Shown: positions 53,978-62,755 of the stretch, piece by piece
Layout: each line of letters begins with the position of its first letter
Numbering within the stretch: position 1 is the stretch's first letter
Assembly (NCBI RefSeq): GCF_026343945.1
Contig: NZ_JAPKNJ010000003.1
Span: 682,001 to 746,000 of the forward strand
Source: Kaistia algarum
GTDB lineage: Bacteria > Pseudomonadota > Alphaproteobacteria > Rhizobiales > Kaistiaceae
Reading direction: 5' to 3'
DNA length: 64,000 nt
Translations under genes and position numbers: made by a program
Notes under the pieces: generated by a model
What the model was told of the DNA's origin: nothing
Database searches by the model: none
The model's input: the letters and a program-made list of their open reading frames with translations, nothing else

Positions 53978-54403
53978 TTAGGCATTCTCGTCGGCTAGGC
54001 TGGTGAGCAGCGCCATGAGCCCCGTCTCTTCTACCAGTTCGGCGGCCGTCGGTAGCGAAAACCAGCCCACCTGGCGTTCCGAGGCTTCCTTCCAGGTGGG
54101 CAACTGGCTGGTGACATCCATGCGGTAGACTTCGACCCGAATGAGCTCCAGGCGGTCGACAAGGCGCTTCCAGTACAGGAACGAGCCAATGGGCTTGCGT
54201 CCCGTCTTTCCCTTGAGCCCGGCCTCCTCGAGAGCCTCGATCTCGGCGGCCACCCAGTCCTTGCGGTTGCGCATCGGCCAGCCCTTGGGAATGGTCCAGC
54301 GACGCGTCTCGCGGGTCGTGACGAGACAAACCTCCCATTGCCCGTCCCGCGAGCGGAGGGGCAGGGCGCCGACCTGATGTCGATTGGGGGCTGTCTTCGG
54401 CAT
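53978..54403 (-). CDS. NUDIX hydrolase
   Basis: A 141-residue protein. The Nudix box is divergent: WTIPKGWPMRNRKDWVAAEI EALEEAGLKG keeps the Gly, the two C-terminal Glu and the Gly, but the Arg-Glu pair is Ile-Glu and the upstream Glu is Arg. This GWPM variant is common in alphaproteobacteria and is probably still metal-dependent. The substrate (likely a nucleotide or diphosphoinositol-type pyrophosphate) is unknown. The ATG at 54403 is chosen over a longer Arg-rich extension. Confidence 0.83.
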   Translation of the reverse strand: MPKTAPNRHQVGALPLRSRDGQWEVCLVTTRETRRWTIPKGWPMRNRKDWVAAEIEALEEAGLKGKTGRKPIGSFLYWKRLVDRLELIRVEVYRMDVTSQLPTWKEASERQVGWFSLPTAAELVEETGLMALLTSLADENA

Positions 54404-54553
54404 ATTGCGGTGGTCCGGACGGTATGGGTCAGAGCCCCATTTGCGCGCCGGACGGCTCGACAGGCGCCGCCGATTCGTCGGTAGCCTTACGAAAAGTCCG
54501 AACACGCGCATTGAGCGCGCGGTGAGTTCTACGAAGCGAGCCTTGCTGCGCAT

Positions 54554-55042
54554 CTACAGCCCGACGAGAAGGCACAGCACGACTGTGCCCCAAATCGCGA
54601 GCAGGAAATGCGTGTGCTGAGCGCTTTGATGGCCGGCAAAGTAATGGAACCATTGGCCGCCGACAAGGAAAGCCGACCATATCATTGTAAAGCCCAGAAC
54701 GCCGAGGGTCGCGATGACCTTTGCCGTCTCAGTTTCCAGAAGGCCAAGGGCCGCGCCGATCAAGGCGAGCGTGCCCGCCGCCATCACGGCGGCGACGATG
54801 CACTCCGCGATGACGATCGCCGCAAAGGCCAGGCGATGGAATGCGGGCGATTCGATTCGATGCGAACCGACGAGCTTGAACATGTCGGGGAACTCGGCCC
54901 GAAGTTGGCGCATGGCGATGACGTCGGCGACCATGTCGCGATTGGCGCGTGGAACTCGGACATTCTCGATGGCGCCCAGCGCAAGCCAGCCCGTCTGTGC
55001 CGCGACCAACAGCGCCTCGACCCACAGCGTCATGTGTTCCAT
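54554..55042 (-). CDS. DUF2165 family membrane protein
   Basis: A 162-residue four-helix protein matching DUF2165: SHRIESPAFHRLAFAAIVIA, FTMIWSAFLVGGQWFHYFAG, and a final AIWGTVVLCLLVGL helix. Function is unknown. An in-frame ATG four codons later is an alternative start. It is divergent from the DUF2946 gene. Confidence 0.8.
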   Translation of the reverse strand: MEHMTLWVEALLVAAQTGWLALGAIENVRVPRANRDMVADVIAMRQLRAEFPDMFKLVGSHRIESPAFHRLAFAAIVIAECIVAAVMAAGTLALIGAALGLLETETAKVIATLGVLGFTMIWSAFLVGGQWFHYFAGHQSAQHTHFLLAIWGTVVLCLLVGL

Positions 55043-55222
55043 GCTTATCCCCGGTACGGCATTTTCTCCGGCGGATTGTGCATTTGCCGCCTAGGTTGTG
55101 AAGTCCCCGTCTCGAGTCCGTGCCAAGGGGATCCCCTGCGAGCGGTCCGAATCCGGATGAACCAGCCGGGCTGAGTCCTTCCTTTCCGTGGCCCAATTCC
55201 GGGTAGGCAGCCCCGTGGCGAA

Positions 55223-55660
55223 ATGCTAGGCAGAGCGATAGGGGCTGGGTCCGAGGGCGGGCGCTTGGGTGCATTGCGGCGACATCGGGGAACATATTGG
55301 GTCGCGCTCGTCGCGGCGTATGTCCTGCTCGCCCAGGCGCTGTTCGGAGCGCTCGCAACGGGCGCCAGCGCGGCGCCTGTCCAATTCGACCTCGCCGGCC
55401 ATATCATCTGCGCGTCGCAAGGAGCCGAGCGGCTTCCCGGCGATTCGGCTCCTATCGGTCAGCATCACCTGCCGGACTGCTGCCTCGTTGGCTGCAGCAT
55501 GTTCATGTCGGCGGCATTGCCGGCGCAAGGGGCCGCCGGCGTGCTGCGCCTGCCGGCTCGTCCCGCGACCATCGCCTTTGCGGTGCGTGAGTCCACGCAT
55601 CGCGTTGCCGATCGTGGCGGCTCGCCGTCGAAGCCGCGAGCGCCTCCTATACCCGTCTGA
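55223..55660 (+). CDS. DUF2946 family protein
   Basis: A 145-residue protein with one membrane segment (YWVALVAAYVLLAQALFGAL) and the DUF2946 Cys/His cluster QHHLPDCCLVGCSMF, which suggests metal binding in the periplasm. The Pro-rich end APPIPV is typical. DUF2946 genes commonly accompany copper genes, and here YcnI and CopC-CopD genes follow on the same strand. Confidence 0.75.
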   Translation: MLGRAIGAGSEGGRLGALRRHRGTYWVALVAAYVLLAQALFGALATGASAAPVQFDLAGHIICASQGAERLPGDSAPIGQHHLPDCCLVGCSMFMSAALPAQGAAGVLRLPARPATIAFAVRESTHRVADRGGSPSKPRAPPIPV

Positions 55661-55910
55661 TATCGCCACGCTTTCCCCGGTGCCGTTGGTGCCGGAACGC
55701 GTCTGGCGCTTGCCATTTCGCCCGCTCGTAGCCCGCTCCTGAGAGCGGCGTCGTCGAGCGCGCCGATGGCCGGACTCCGCCGCCACCCCAGCACGGCCGT
55801 TGTCGCCTTGGGACTGGCTGCGCGGGCGTCCGCCCTGGCTTTCACCACCGCAGTCCCGACTGGCGGCGCTTTCCGGCGCCGCTGGCTCCCTATCATCCAG
55901 GAAGCTCATC

Positions 55911-56432
55911 ATGAAGAAGTCGATACTTTCCGCCGTCGCACTGCTGGCGCTCGGCACCACCGCCGCCTCCGCGCACATCACGCTGGAGACCCAGGAGGCG
56001 CAGGTTCCGTCGACCTACAAGGCGGTGTTCCGCGTCGGCCACGGCTGCGAAGGCAAGCCGACCATAAAGGTCCGCGTCCAGATCCCGGAAGGCGTGATCG
56101 CGGTCAAGCCGCAGCCGAAGACCGGGTGGACGATCGAGAAGGTCAAGGGCAAGTACGAGAAGTCCTATGACTATTACGGCACGCCGACGACCGAGGGCGT
56201 CAAGGAAATCGTCTGGAGCGGCGGCAGCCTGGCTGACGACGAATATGACGAGTTCGTCCTCCGCGCTTACCTCACCGGCGATCTGAAGGTCGATACGACG
56301 CTCTATTTCCCCGTCGTTCAGGAATGCACCGACGGCGCGGCCGAGCGCTGGATCGAGATTCCGGCCGCTGGCAAGGTCGCCGACGATTATGAGACGCCGG
56401 CCCCAGGCGTGAAGCTGGTCCCGAAGAAATAA
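55911..56432 (+). CDS. YcnI family copper-binding protein
   Basis: A 173-residue exported protein (signal peptide ending SASA|H). The mature chain begins with His (HITLETQEAQVPSTYKAVFR), as needed for the histidine-brace copper site of YcnI. GCEGKPTIKVRVQIPEG and EIVWSGG are family landmarks, the latter with the conserved Trp. It has no C-terminal membrane anchor. AGGAAG precedes the ATG. It forms a unit with the CopC-CopD gene 60 bp downstream. Confidence 0.88.
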   Translation: MKKSILSAVALLALGTTAASAHITLETQEAQVPSTYKAVFRVGHGCEGKPTIKVRVQIPEGVIAVKPQPKTGWTIEKVKGKYEKSYDYYGTPTTEGVKEIVWSGGSLADDEYDEFVLRAYLTGDLKVDTTLYFPVVQECTDGAAERWIEIPAAGKVADDYETPAPGVKLVPKK

Positions 56433-56438
56433 GATCCG

Positions 56439-56467
56439 GCAGGCGCGTCCTCGCCGGACGCGCCTGC
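56439..56467 (+). terminator. 12-bp hairpin between ycnI-like and copCD-like genes
   Basis: GCAGGCGCGTCC and its complement enclose a five-base loop directly after the ycnI-like stop. It may attenuate or stabilise the message between the two copper genes. Confidence 0.5.
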
Positions 56468-56492
56468 TCCCTTCCCGGACAGGAGCCACTCC

Positions 56493-58100
56493 ATGACGGC
56501 CATTGCACGCGCGACGAGAGCCATGCTGTTCGCGGCGCTCTTGGGCATCGCCAGCCTCCTGCAGATGCAAGCGGCCTTCGCCCATGCCTCGCTCATCGGC
56601 GTCGAGCCCGTGGATGGCTCCGTCATCGCCGCTGCACCGGCCTCCTTTTCCCTTTCCTTCAGCGAACCGACGTCGCCGCTGTCGCTGAAGCTGATCGGCC
56701 CCGGCGGTGCCGCGACCGCGCTGGATCGATACGCACTCCGCGACGCGACGCTCGATATCGTGGCGCCGGGCGGGCTCGCGAACGGGACCTATGTCCTGAG
56801 CTGGCGGGTGGTCTCGGAAGATGGCCACCCCGTTGGAGGCTCGTCCGTATTTTCGATCGGCGCGCCGAGCGCCAATGCGCCGCCTTCCGAGGCAGAGCTA
56901 GTCGACTGGCCGGTGCGCATCGCCATCTGGCTGGCCCGGCTCGGGACGTATGTGGGCCTGTTCCTGGGGGTTGGCGGAGCCTTCTTCCTCCATTGGATCG
57001 GCGGGAGGTCGCGCACCGCGACCTATTTCGGTACCGCATCCCTTTCGCTGGGCCTGGTAGCGGTTCCGGTCTCGATAGGTCTCCAGGGCCTCGATGCGCT
57101 CGGTGCATCACTGTCGGTCCTGTCGGATCCGATCGTCTGGAAGACGGGGTTTGGCACCAGCCTCGGCAGCCTGGCCTCCCTGGCCTTCGCAGCGTTGCTT
57201 TGCGGGCTGCTGGCCTTTCGGCTGAATGGGCTTGGAGGCCGGGTGATCTCGCTGATCGGCCTGCTGCTCGTGGGCGCTGCGCTGGCGGCGAGCGGGCACG
57301 CCAGCGCCGCGCATCCGCAATGGCTGACACGGCCAGCCGTGTTCCTGCACGCCGTGGGCATTGCGTTCTGGGCCTGTGCGCTTATCCCGCTGGCCGTGGC
57401 ATTCGTTTCGCGGTCGGCCGACGCGCCCATGGTTCTGCGCCGGTTTTCCAAGGTCGTGCCGCTTGCCGTCCTGTCCCTCGTCGCGGCAGGCCTGCTGCTC
57501 GGCGTGATCCAGCTGGGGAGCATCGACGCGTTGTGGAGGACCGCCTATGGTGTGGTCTTCCTGGTGAAGCTGGCGCTGCTCGTGCCACTCTTTGCGCTCG
57601 CCGCTGTCAATCGCGTCTGGCTGACGACACCGGCGGAGCAGGGGGACGCACGGGCCGTCCTGCGCCTGCGCCGCTCGATCCTGGCCGAGATCGCGCTCGT
57701 CGTAGCGATTTTCGCTGTCGCTGGCGCATGGCGATTCACGCCGCCCCCGCGCGCACTGGCGATGGCGGCGGCGGCGCCGGCCTCGATCCATATCCACACG
57801 GAAAAGGCGATGGCCGATCTCACGATCACGCCAGGCCGTGCCGGACCGGTGCGCGCATCGATCGTGGTCATGACCGGTGACTTTGGCCCGCTGGACGCGA
57901 AGGCGGTGACGCTGGTGCTTTCCAACCCGTCCGTCGGGATCGAGGCCATACGTCGCCCCGCGACGAAGCCCGGCGACGGCACATGGCATGTCGATGAACT
58001 GACCCTCCCGGTCTCCGGCCGCTGGACGGCCCGAATCGACATTCTCGTCTCCGACTTCGACCTGGTGAAGCTCGAGGACACGATCGACATCCGCCCCTGA
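56493..58100 (+). CDS. CopC-CopD fusion copper transport protein
   Basis: A 535-residue protein. After the signal peptide (ending AFA|H) an N-terminal CopC domain begins with His (HASLIGVEPVDGSVIAAAPA) and includes SWRVVSEDGHPVGG, both copper-ligand regions. About eight membrane helices of the CopD domain follow (residues 145-425). The C-terminal 110 residues form an extra beta domain with SIHIHTEKAMADL. It is likely to bring copper across the inner membrane. It lies between the YcnI and copper-uptake-associated genes. Confidence 0.88.
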   Translation: MTAIARATRAMLFAALLGIASLLQMQAAFAHASLIGVEPVDGSVIAAAPASFSLSFSEPTSPLSLKLIGPGGAATALDRYALRDATLDIVAPGGLANGTYVLSWRVVSEDGHPVGGSSVFSIGAPSANAPPSEAELVDWPVRIAIWLARLGTYVGLFLGVGGAFFLHWIGGRSRTATYFGTASLSLGLVAVPVSIGLQGLDALGASLSVLSDPIVWKTGFGTSLGSLASLAFAALLCGLLAFRLNGLGGRVISLIGLLLVGAALAASGHASAAHPQWLTRPAVFLHAVGIAFWACALIPLAVAFVSRSADAPMVLRRFSKVVPLAVLSLVAAGLLLGVIQLGSIDALWRTAYGVVFLVKLALLVPLFALAAVNRVWLTTPAEQGDARAVLRLRRSILAEIALVVAIFAVAGAWRFTPPPRALAMAAAAPASIHIHTEKAMADLTITPGRAGPVRASIVVMTGDFGPLDAKAVTLVLSNPSVGIEAIRRPATKPGDGTWHVDELTLPVSGRWTARIDILVSDFDLVKLEDTIDIRP

Positions 58101-58139
58101 CTCGGCCCGATGGGCCGTCAAAACCTGAGAGGAATCGAC

Positions 58140-58619
58140 ATGAGAATTCTGAAACTATGGTTCGCTGTTCTCGGCGCGATCAGCCTGATTAGCATCGCCA
58201 ATCCCGCCTTCGCCGACGACACGCAGGATCAGGCGGCTGTCCGCAACCTGCTGATGGCAACCTTCGACAAGCCGGATGCCCGTCTCACCGTCGAGCCGGT
58301 CACGGTCGAGGGCGACGTGGCGGTGGCCGGGTGGGCGCAGGGCGACATGGGCGGCCGCGCATTGCTGCGCAAGAAGGATGGCACCTGGGCGCTGACCTTA
58401 TGCAGCGGCGATGCGCTGAAAGAGGCGGTGGGCCTGAAAACCTTCGGCCTCAGCGCCGAGGCTGCCGATGCTCTTTCCGCCGCGATCGTCGCGGCGGAAG
58501 CCAAGCTAGATCCGGCCCTGGTTGCGAAGTTTTCGACATTCGACGGCGTCGTCATGATGGACGGAAGCGGCCATCATCCCCCGGCCGAGGATCACGGCAA
58601 CGGGCAGCACAAGGGCTGA
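58140..58619 (+). CDS. Copper-uptake-system-associated protein
   Basis: A 159-residue exported protein (signal peptide ending NPAFA). The fold has a short VEGDVAVAGWAQGDMGGRAL beta part and a helical tail ending in a His-rich stretch (GSGHHPPAEDHGNGQHKG) suited to metal binding. This family regularly follows CopC-CopD genes in Hyphomicrobiales. GAGAGG precedes the ATG at 58140, 40 bp after the CopC-CopD stop, so it is in the same operon. Confidence 0.72.
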   Translation: MRILKLWFAVLGAISLISIANPAFADDTQDQAAVRNLLMATFDKPDARLTVEPVTVEGDVAVAGWAQGDMGGRALLRKKDGTWALTLCSGDALKEAVGLKTFGLSAEAADALSAAIVAAEAKLDPALVAKFSTFDGVVMMDGSGHHPPAEDHGNGQHKG

Positions 58620-58694
58620 GCCCACCTCTACGGTGGACGATGGTTGCGGGAGCGCGAAGCACCTTGACTTCCCCCCGCATCCGGCCGCTGCTGT

Positions 58695-58895
58695 GGTGCC
58701 CATGGTTTCGGTCGGGAGTAGAGAACGCATCCGACCGGAAAGGGAACGAGGAAGGGCCCTAACGCCCGAAGCCTCGACCGCCCCCGCGACTGTGAGCGGC
58801 GAGCGGCCTGCCGAATGCCACTGAACCAAGCCTTTTCAAGGTGCGGTCCGGGAAGGCGGCAGGTCGCGGTGACCCGCGAGTCAGGAGACCGACCA
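58695..58895 (+). promoter_or_regulatory. Cobalamin (B12) riboswitch
   Basis: All conserved blocks of the cobalamin riboswitch occur in order: GGTGCCC at the start, AAGGGAACGAGG, GCCCCCGCGACTGTGAGCGG, AATGCCACTG, GGGAAGGCGGCAGGT and GACCCGCGAGTCAGGAGACC. It lies in the 5' leader of the CbiM-like gene, about 50 bp upstream of the start. Adenosylcobalamin binding should repress expression, which fits cobalt uptake for B12 synthesis. Confidence 0.95.
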
Positions 58896-58946
58896 TGGGC
58901 GTTTGTTGAATCCAGGGCCGTCGGTGGGACGGCAGAAGGAACTTTC

Positions 58947-59624
58947 ATGCATATCGAACCCGGACTGGTCGACGACAGCAAGATCTGGCTGTCTTATGTC
59001 ACGGCCGCTGGCGCCGGCAGCTACACGCTGAAGCTGGCCTATGACGCGGTGAAGGAGCGGGGCGCGCTTTCGCTCCTCGGCCGAAGCGTCTTGACGACGG
59101 CGCTCGTCTTCTCGTTTTTCGAACTGCTGCCGCATTATCCGGTCGGCGTCTCCGAGGTGCATCTGATCCTTGGCTCGACGCTGTTCCTGATCTTCGGTGC
59201 CGCGCCGGCCGCCATCGGTCTGGCGCTCGGCCTTCTGATCCAGGGGCTGTTCTTTGCGCCGTTCGACCTGCCGCAATATGGCATGAACGTCACCACGCTG
59301 CTGGTTCCGCTCTTTGGGCTCTCGGCGCTGGCGCGGGTCGTCATCGCGCCCAACACGCCCTATGTCGCGCTCAAATACCGGCAGGCGCTGGCGCTCTCGA
59401 CGGCCTATCAGGCCGGCATTGTTGTTTGGGTGGCCTTCTGGGCGTTCTACGGCCATGGCTTCACCGCTGAGAACGCCGGTGCGATCGCCTCCTTCGGCGG
59501 CGCCTATATGCTGGTGATTCTCATCGAGCCGCTCGTCGATCTCGTCGTGCTGGCTGCCGCCAAAGCGCTGCACGGACTGAAGGGCAACGGCCTCTTCGAG
59601 CGCCGCCTCTACGAAACGGCCTGA
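58947..59624 (+). CDS. CbiM-like cobalt permease (ECF transporter component)
   Basis: A 225-residue membrane protein beginning MHIEPGLVDDSKIWLSYVTA; the conserved Met-His-Ile/Glu start is the metal-selecting N-terminus of CbiM. Six or seven helices follow. The gene stands alone here: no CbiN, CbiQ or CbiO is in the window, so the ATP-driven part must lie elsewhere or the protein works alone. B12-riboswitch control strongly supports cobalt as the substrate. AAGGA precedes the ATG at 58947. Confidence 0.88.
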   Translation: MHIEPGLVDDSKIWLSYVTAAGAGSYTLKLAYDAVKERGALSLLGRSVLTTALVFSFFELLPHYPVGVSEVHLILGSTLFLIFGAAPAAIGLALGLLIQGLFFAPFDLPQYGMNVTTLLVPLFGLSALARVVIAPNTPYVALKYRQALALSTAYQAGIVVWVAFWAFYGHGFTAENAGAIASFGGAYMLVILIEPLVDLVVLAAAKALHGLKGNGLFERRLYETA

Positions 59625-59795
59625 CAATAGTCACGAAATGGCTGGCGGCTCCAAGGTGCCGCCAGCCTGTCGCGGAGCCGAAGGGGCTGGAGCCGCTGGT
59701 GTGACGGTGGTTGGCGAATCGTGGCGCTTGGCGTCCCACTTGACAGCCACCGAGCCCGGCGCCACCGCGCGGCGTCCATGTCTGAGGCGTCTCTA

Positions 59796-59870
59796 TGGTG
59801 CCGGATGAGGGGATTGAACCCCCGACCTTCGGTTTACAAAACCGCTGCTCTACCGCTGAGCTAATCCGGC
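59796..59870 (-). tRNA. tRNA-Thr(UGU)
   Basis: A 75-nt tRNA on the minus strand with the encoded CCA at 59796-59798. The acceptor GCCGGAT pairs with ATCCGGC; the anticodon loop TTTGTAA gives TGT; the T arm is GGGGG-TTCAATC-CCCTC-like. The integrase gene lies 89 bp beyond its 5' end. Confidence 0.96.
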
Positions 59871-59959
59871 ATTATCAGAGATTTCAACGCTATTTCAGTA
59901 TCTTAACTCATATCCGGCACGCGGTAAACCGATTGTCGCGTGTCGTATTTCGTGACGGC

Positions 59960-61051
59960 CTATCGCCGCCCAGTCTTGGCGCTGGCGCCGTCTTCGCCGA
60001 TGGCGTCCGCAGCGTCAAGGCCTTTGCGCTTAGCAGCCTCGGCTTCCTCCGGGGTCAGGAACTCCAGGTACATCTCCGTCGTCTTGATTGACGAATGGCG
60101 CAGGTGCTCCTTGAGATCATAGATCCCGCCGCCGCTGCGAAGGTACTCGACGGCATAGAGATGGCGCATGTCGTGGAAGCGGAAGCCGCGAAACGGCTGC
60201 CCGGATTTTCGTGCCGCCGTTTGTGCCGCCCGGCGCGCGCGGGAGAAGATGAAGGCGGCCTGTGTGATCGGCTTCCCGCCGTGGTGAAAGACCGCATCGC
60301 ATTTCAGCGCGACAGGCTGCCGGGCGAAGATCGCCGATGCCTCGTCCGACAGGCTGATGGTCCGCTGCTTGCGACCCTTTCCCATGAGCAAGAGGCTGGA
60401 CCTGGCCGGATCGAAGTCCTTCCGCTTGGCGGTTGCGAGTTCGTTCTGCCGCATGCCTGTGGCGCGCGCGGCGCGCAGCATCTCGGCATGGGCCGGTGCC
60501 AGACGAGAGAGGATGAAGGCATAGTCATCCTCGTGAGGCAGCACAATCGGGTCGCGGTGCTCCTTGAGCTTGCGCATCTTGTCCTGCGCCGGGTTGCCTT
60601 CGCGCCAGCCCTCATCCTCGGCGAAGCTGAACAGCGATGATATCGCCTGCAGGTCGCGGCGGATCGTTGCGTTGGTCACGCCGCCCTTCCGCCTGTCGGC
60701 GACGAAGGCGTTGATCTCTGTCTTGCCGATGGCGGCTATCGCCATGGTGCTGAAGTGCCGGCCGGCGATGGCGAGGGAATCGGCATAGCGCTTCACCGTT
60801 CGCGCGGATCCGACTTGCTGTTCGATATAGCCACCCCACTCAGTGACGGCGTCCATCCACGACCGGCTGTTCTCCGCGAACTTGGCGCTGCCGATGGCCT
60901 TCTGCCTCATTTCGGCGACCCGCCTTGCCGCAATCTTTGGAGAGTCTGTTCGTAGGCTCTCGCGGATTTCTCGGCCTGCAACGGCAAATCGCGCCCATAG
61001 CGTGTCTTTGCGCCAGTATGTGTGCTTTGGTGCCTTCGGTCGTTCAGGCAT
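59960..61051 (-). CDS. Tyrosine recombinase (phage-type integrase)
   Basis: A 363-residue integrase. The N-terminal SAM-like core-binding domain is followed by the catalytic set: Arg in ATGMRQNELA, Lys in the beta hairpin, HDMRHLYA (His-x-x-Arg), LRHSSIKTTEMYL (His and the Tyr nucleophile). All key residues are present, so it should be active. It is the last gene of a minus-strand run pointing to tRNA-Thr. The ATG at 61051 is preferred to 61072. Confidence 0.93.
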   Translation of the reverse strand: MPERPKAPKHTYWRKDTLWARFAVAGREIRESLRTDSPKIAARRVAEMRQKAIGSAKFAENSRSWMDAVTEWGGYIEQQVGSARTVKRYADSLAIAGRHFSTMAIAAIGKTEINAFVADRRKGGVTNATIRRDLQAISSLFSFAEDEGWREGNPAQDKMRKLKEHRDPIVLPHEDDYAFILSRLAPAHAEMLRAARATGMRQNELATAKRKDFDPARSSLLLMGKGRKQRTISLSDEASAIFARQPVALKCDAVFHHGGKPITQAAFIFSRARRAAQTAARKSGQPFRGFRFHDMRHLYAVEYLRSGGGIYDLKEHLRHSSIKTTEMYLEFLTPEEAEAAKRKGLDAADAIGEDGASAKTGRR

Positions 61052-61236
61052 GTGGTCCGCTCCCTTATCCATAGCCGCAGCGCGGATTCGTCGAACGTCC
61101 AGAGCCTGCCGATCTTCATCGCCCCCGGAAGCTCTCCCCGCGCCGCCAGAGCTTGCACGGTGCGCACTTCAATGCCAAGGATCGCCGCGACGGCATCGGC
61201 TCGGATCCGCTCCGGCATCCTCTCGACGGCGGTCAT
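60907..61236 (-). CDS. Helix-turn-helix protein, probable excisionase
   Basis: A 109-residue protein with an N-terminal MerR/AlpA-like winged helix (ADAVAAILGIEVRTVQALAA, then GELPGAMKIGRLWTFDESAL). This is the usual excisionase/HTH_17 domain, and it directly precedes and overlaps the integrase by 145 bp, the typical xis-int order. The C-terminal part is Arg-rich. Its start overlaps the previous stop (ATGA). Confidence 0.78.
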   Translation of the reverse strand: MTAVERMPERIRADAVAAILGIEVRTVQALAARGELPGAMKIGRLWTFDESALRLWIRERTTCLNDRRHQSTHTGAKTRYGRDLPLQAEKSARAYEQTLQRLRQGGSPK

Positions 61237-61445
61237 GGCGTCATCCACGGTTCAAGGAGATCGGCCGCGCTCCGCAGGTCGGCCGCGGCCTGCTCGTGAT
61301 GCCGCCGGGATTCCTCGGCAGACGACGGCGGCGAATATTTCGCGTTGCCCTTCCATGTATTCCGCGCGGCGAAATCGTCATGGATCTTGGCAAGCGCCCG
61401 TAGGCGATCGAATAGCGGGGCTGGACCAGGCTCGACGGCGGTCAT
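61233..61445 (-). CDS. Small phage-type protein of unknown function
   Basis: A 70-residue, mostly helical charged protein (PLFDRLRALAKIHDDFAARN, then SAEESRRHHEQAAADLRSAA). Its stop and the start of the next gene overlap (ATGA), as does its own start with the Cys-rich gene upstream. No family is recognised; position suggests an accessory gene of the integrated element. Confidence 0.6.
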   Translation of the reverse strand: MTAVEPGPAPLFDRLRALAKIHDDFAARNTWKGNAKYSPPSSAEESRRHHEQAAADLRSAADLLEPWMTP

Positions 61446-61645
61446 GGTGAGGGGGCCTTGGAGGGAGCAGGTGCATCGCATCGGAAATGGCGATGAAGAG
61501 CCGGCGCGGCGTCATAATCGCCGTCCTCTTCATCGAAGGCGTCGTCTACGTCGTCGCTCCAGCACTCAGGTTCGTCACATCCGTCACATCCACATCCGCC
61601 GAAAAAATCCATACCGCAGCAGACGTTCCCGCAGGCGTTGCACAT
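61442..61645 (-). CDS. Cys-rich small acidic protein
   Basis: A 67-residue protein with eight Cys in the first 30 residues (CNACGNVCCGMDFFGGCGCDGCDEPEC), followed by an acidic tail and a Pro/Ser end. The pattern looks like a compact zinc- or metal-binding knuckle. GGAGGGG precedes the ATG at 61645. It overlaps the next gene by 4 bp. No known family is recognised; it could bind metal or DNA. Confidence 0.62.
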   Translation of the reverse strand: MCNACGNVCCGMDFFGGCGCDGCDEPECWSDDVDDAFDEEDGDYDAAPALHRHFRCDAPAPSKAPSP

Positions 61646-61648
61646 CTG

Positions 61649-62755
61649 CTACCCCTCCGTCTCGCGCGAGGTGGGGGTAAGAGCCGGACGAAAGAGAGAG
61701 CGGAGGGCGCCGATCGCCGCTGCGGCATAGGAAATCAAATCCGCCTTATCGACATCCGAGGCGTTGACGGTTTCAAAATCGTCCCAGTCCCTGCCGAAGG
61801 CGTTCTTCGCAATAGCGCGAGCGACAAGGCGTCGTGTCGCATCATCTTCTGGCGCCGTGGCCCACTGTTCAAGGTCGTCCGGCTGCGTCCCAGCGGCGCG
61901 GAGCCGGGAGAGCGCCGCAATGATCGCTTCGGCGTCGTGATGCGGCTCGGGTCCGCGCAAGAGGACCGCTTCTTCGCTCTCAAGAGACGCCAACGGCCCA
62001 AACATCTCGCCGATCGCATCGCGGACCATGCGCATCGCCGCCGCGTGAGCTTGGACGTTGTCGCGCCAAATCGTATCGGTCGCGCGGAGGCGGGAGAGCA
62101 CCAGTTTGATCTCGTTCGGCACGCCCATGAGGAAATCGGTCGAGACGGAATCGGAAAGCCCGGCGCCAGCCTCCCGTCCGGCTTCGATCAGCGCGGCGCG
62201 GAGGCGGGAGAGTTCGGCTTCGGCAGCGATAGCTCGGGCTTCCCAATCAATATCCGGCTTGGCGATCGGCTCGTGCATCTTTTGGATGAGCGCGATCACA
62301 GCCACGTAGCCACCTTGAACCCGGTCGTAGGCCGCGTCGAACGCCTTCTGTGCCTCTTCCGAAACCTCGACTTCCTCAGGAAGGGAGAGATCGCTCAGCG
62401 CGATCAAAAACGCCTGCATGCATTCGATCAGATCATGGTGCCGGGCCTGCCGCTCGGTTGGCGTGCTCGGCCCCCAGCCGCGGCGAAGGCGGTCAAGTTC
62501 CTGCAGTTCGGTCGGAGACGCATTGTCCCATAACCGCATGATCTCGACGTTGCGAGCATAGGTGTGCTGCAGTTCGATGCGAAGATTTCGGATGAACTTG
62601 ATGGCGACGCCCGGCTTCTGGACGCAGCCTAGTTCTTTGCAGATTTCGGCATACTCCGCCTCTGCCTTCTCCACGCGGGCCTCAAGCTCGGCGATGCGGG
62701 AATCGGGTCCGATGGCGCGGCTGTCGCTGGCGCCACAGCATGGGCACGGGAACAT
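61649..62755 (-). CDS. Phage-type coiled-coil protein with N-terminal zinc ribbon
   Basis: A 368-residue protein. The start CPCCGASD suggests a short zinc knuckle; residues 20-45 (IAELEARVEKAEAEYAEICK) are a coiled coil, and three later segments repeat a LSRLRAA(L/G) pattern around residues 183, 221 and 285. The C-terminal part (ARAIAKNAFGRDWDDFETVN) is common in phage-borne hypothetical proteins. Function is unknown. It is ATGA-overlapped with the upstream gene. Confidence 0.6.
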   Translation of the reverse strand: MFPCPCCGASDSRAIGPDSRIAELEARVEKAEAEYAEICKELGCVQKPGVAIKFIRNLRIELQHTYARNVEIMRLWDNASPTELQELDRLRRGWGPSTPTERQARHHDLIECMQAFLIALSDLSLPEEVEVSEEAQKAFDAAYDRVQGGYVAVIALIQKMHEPIAKPDIDWEARAIAAEAELSRLRAALIEAGREAGAGLSDSVSTDFLMGVPNEIKLVLSRLRATDTIWRDNVQAHAAAMRMVRDAIGEMFGPLASLESEEAVLLRGPEPHHDAEAIIAALSRLRAAGTQPDDLEQWATAPEDDATRRLVARAIAKNAFGRDWDDFETVNASDVDKADLISYAAAAIGALRSLFRPALTPTSRETEG

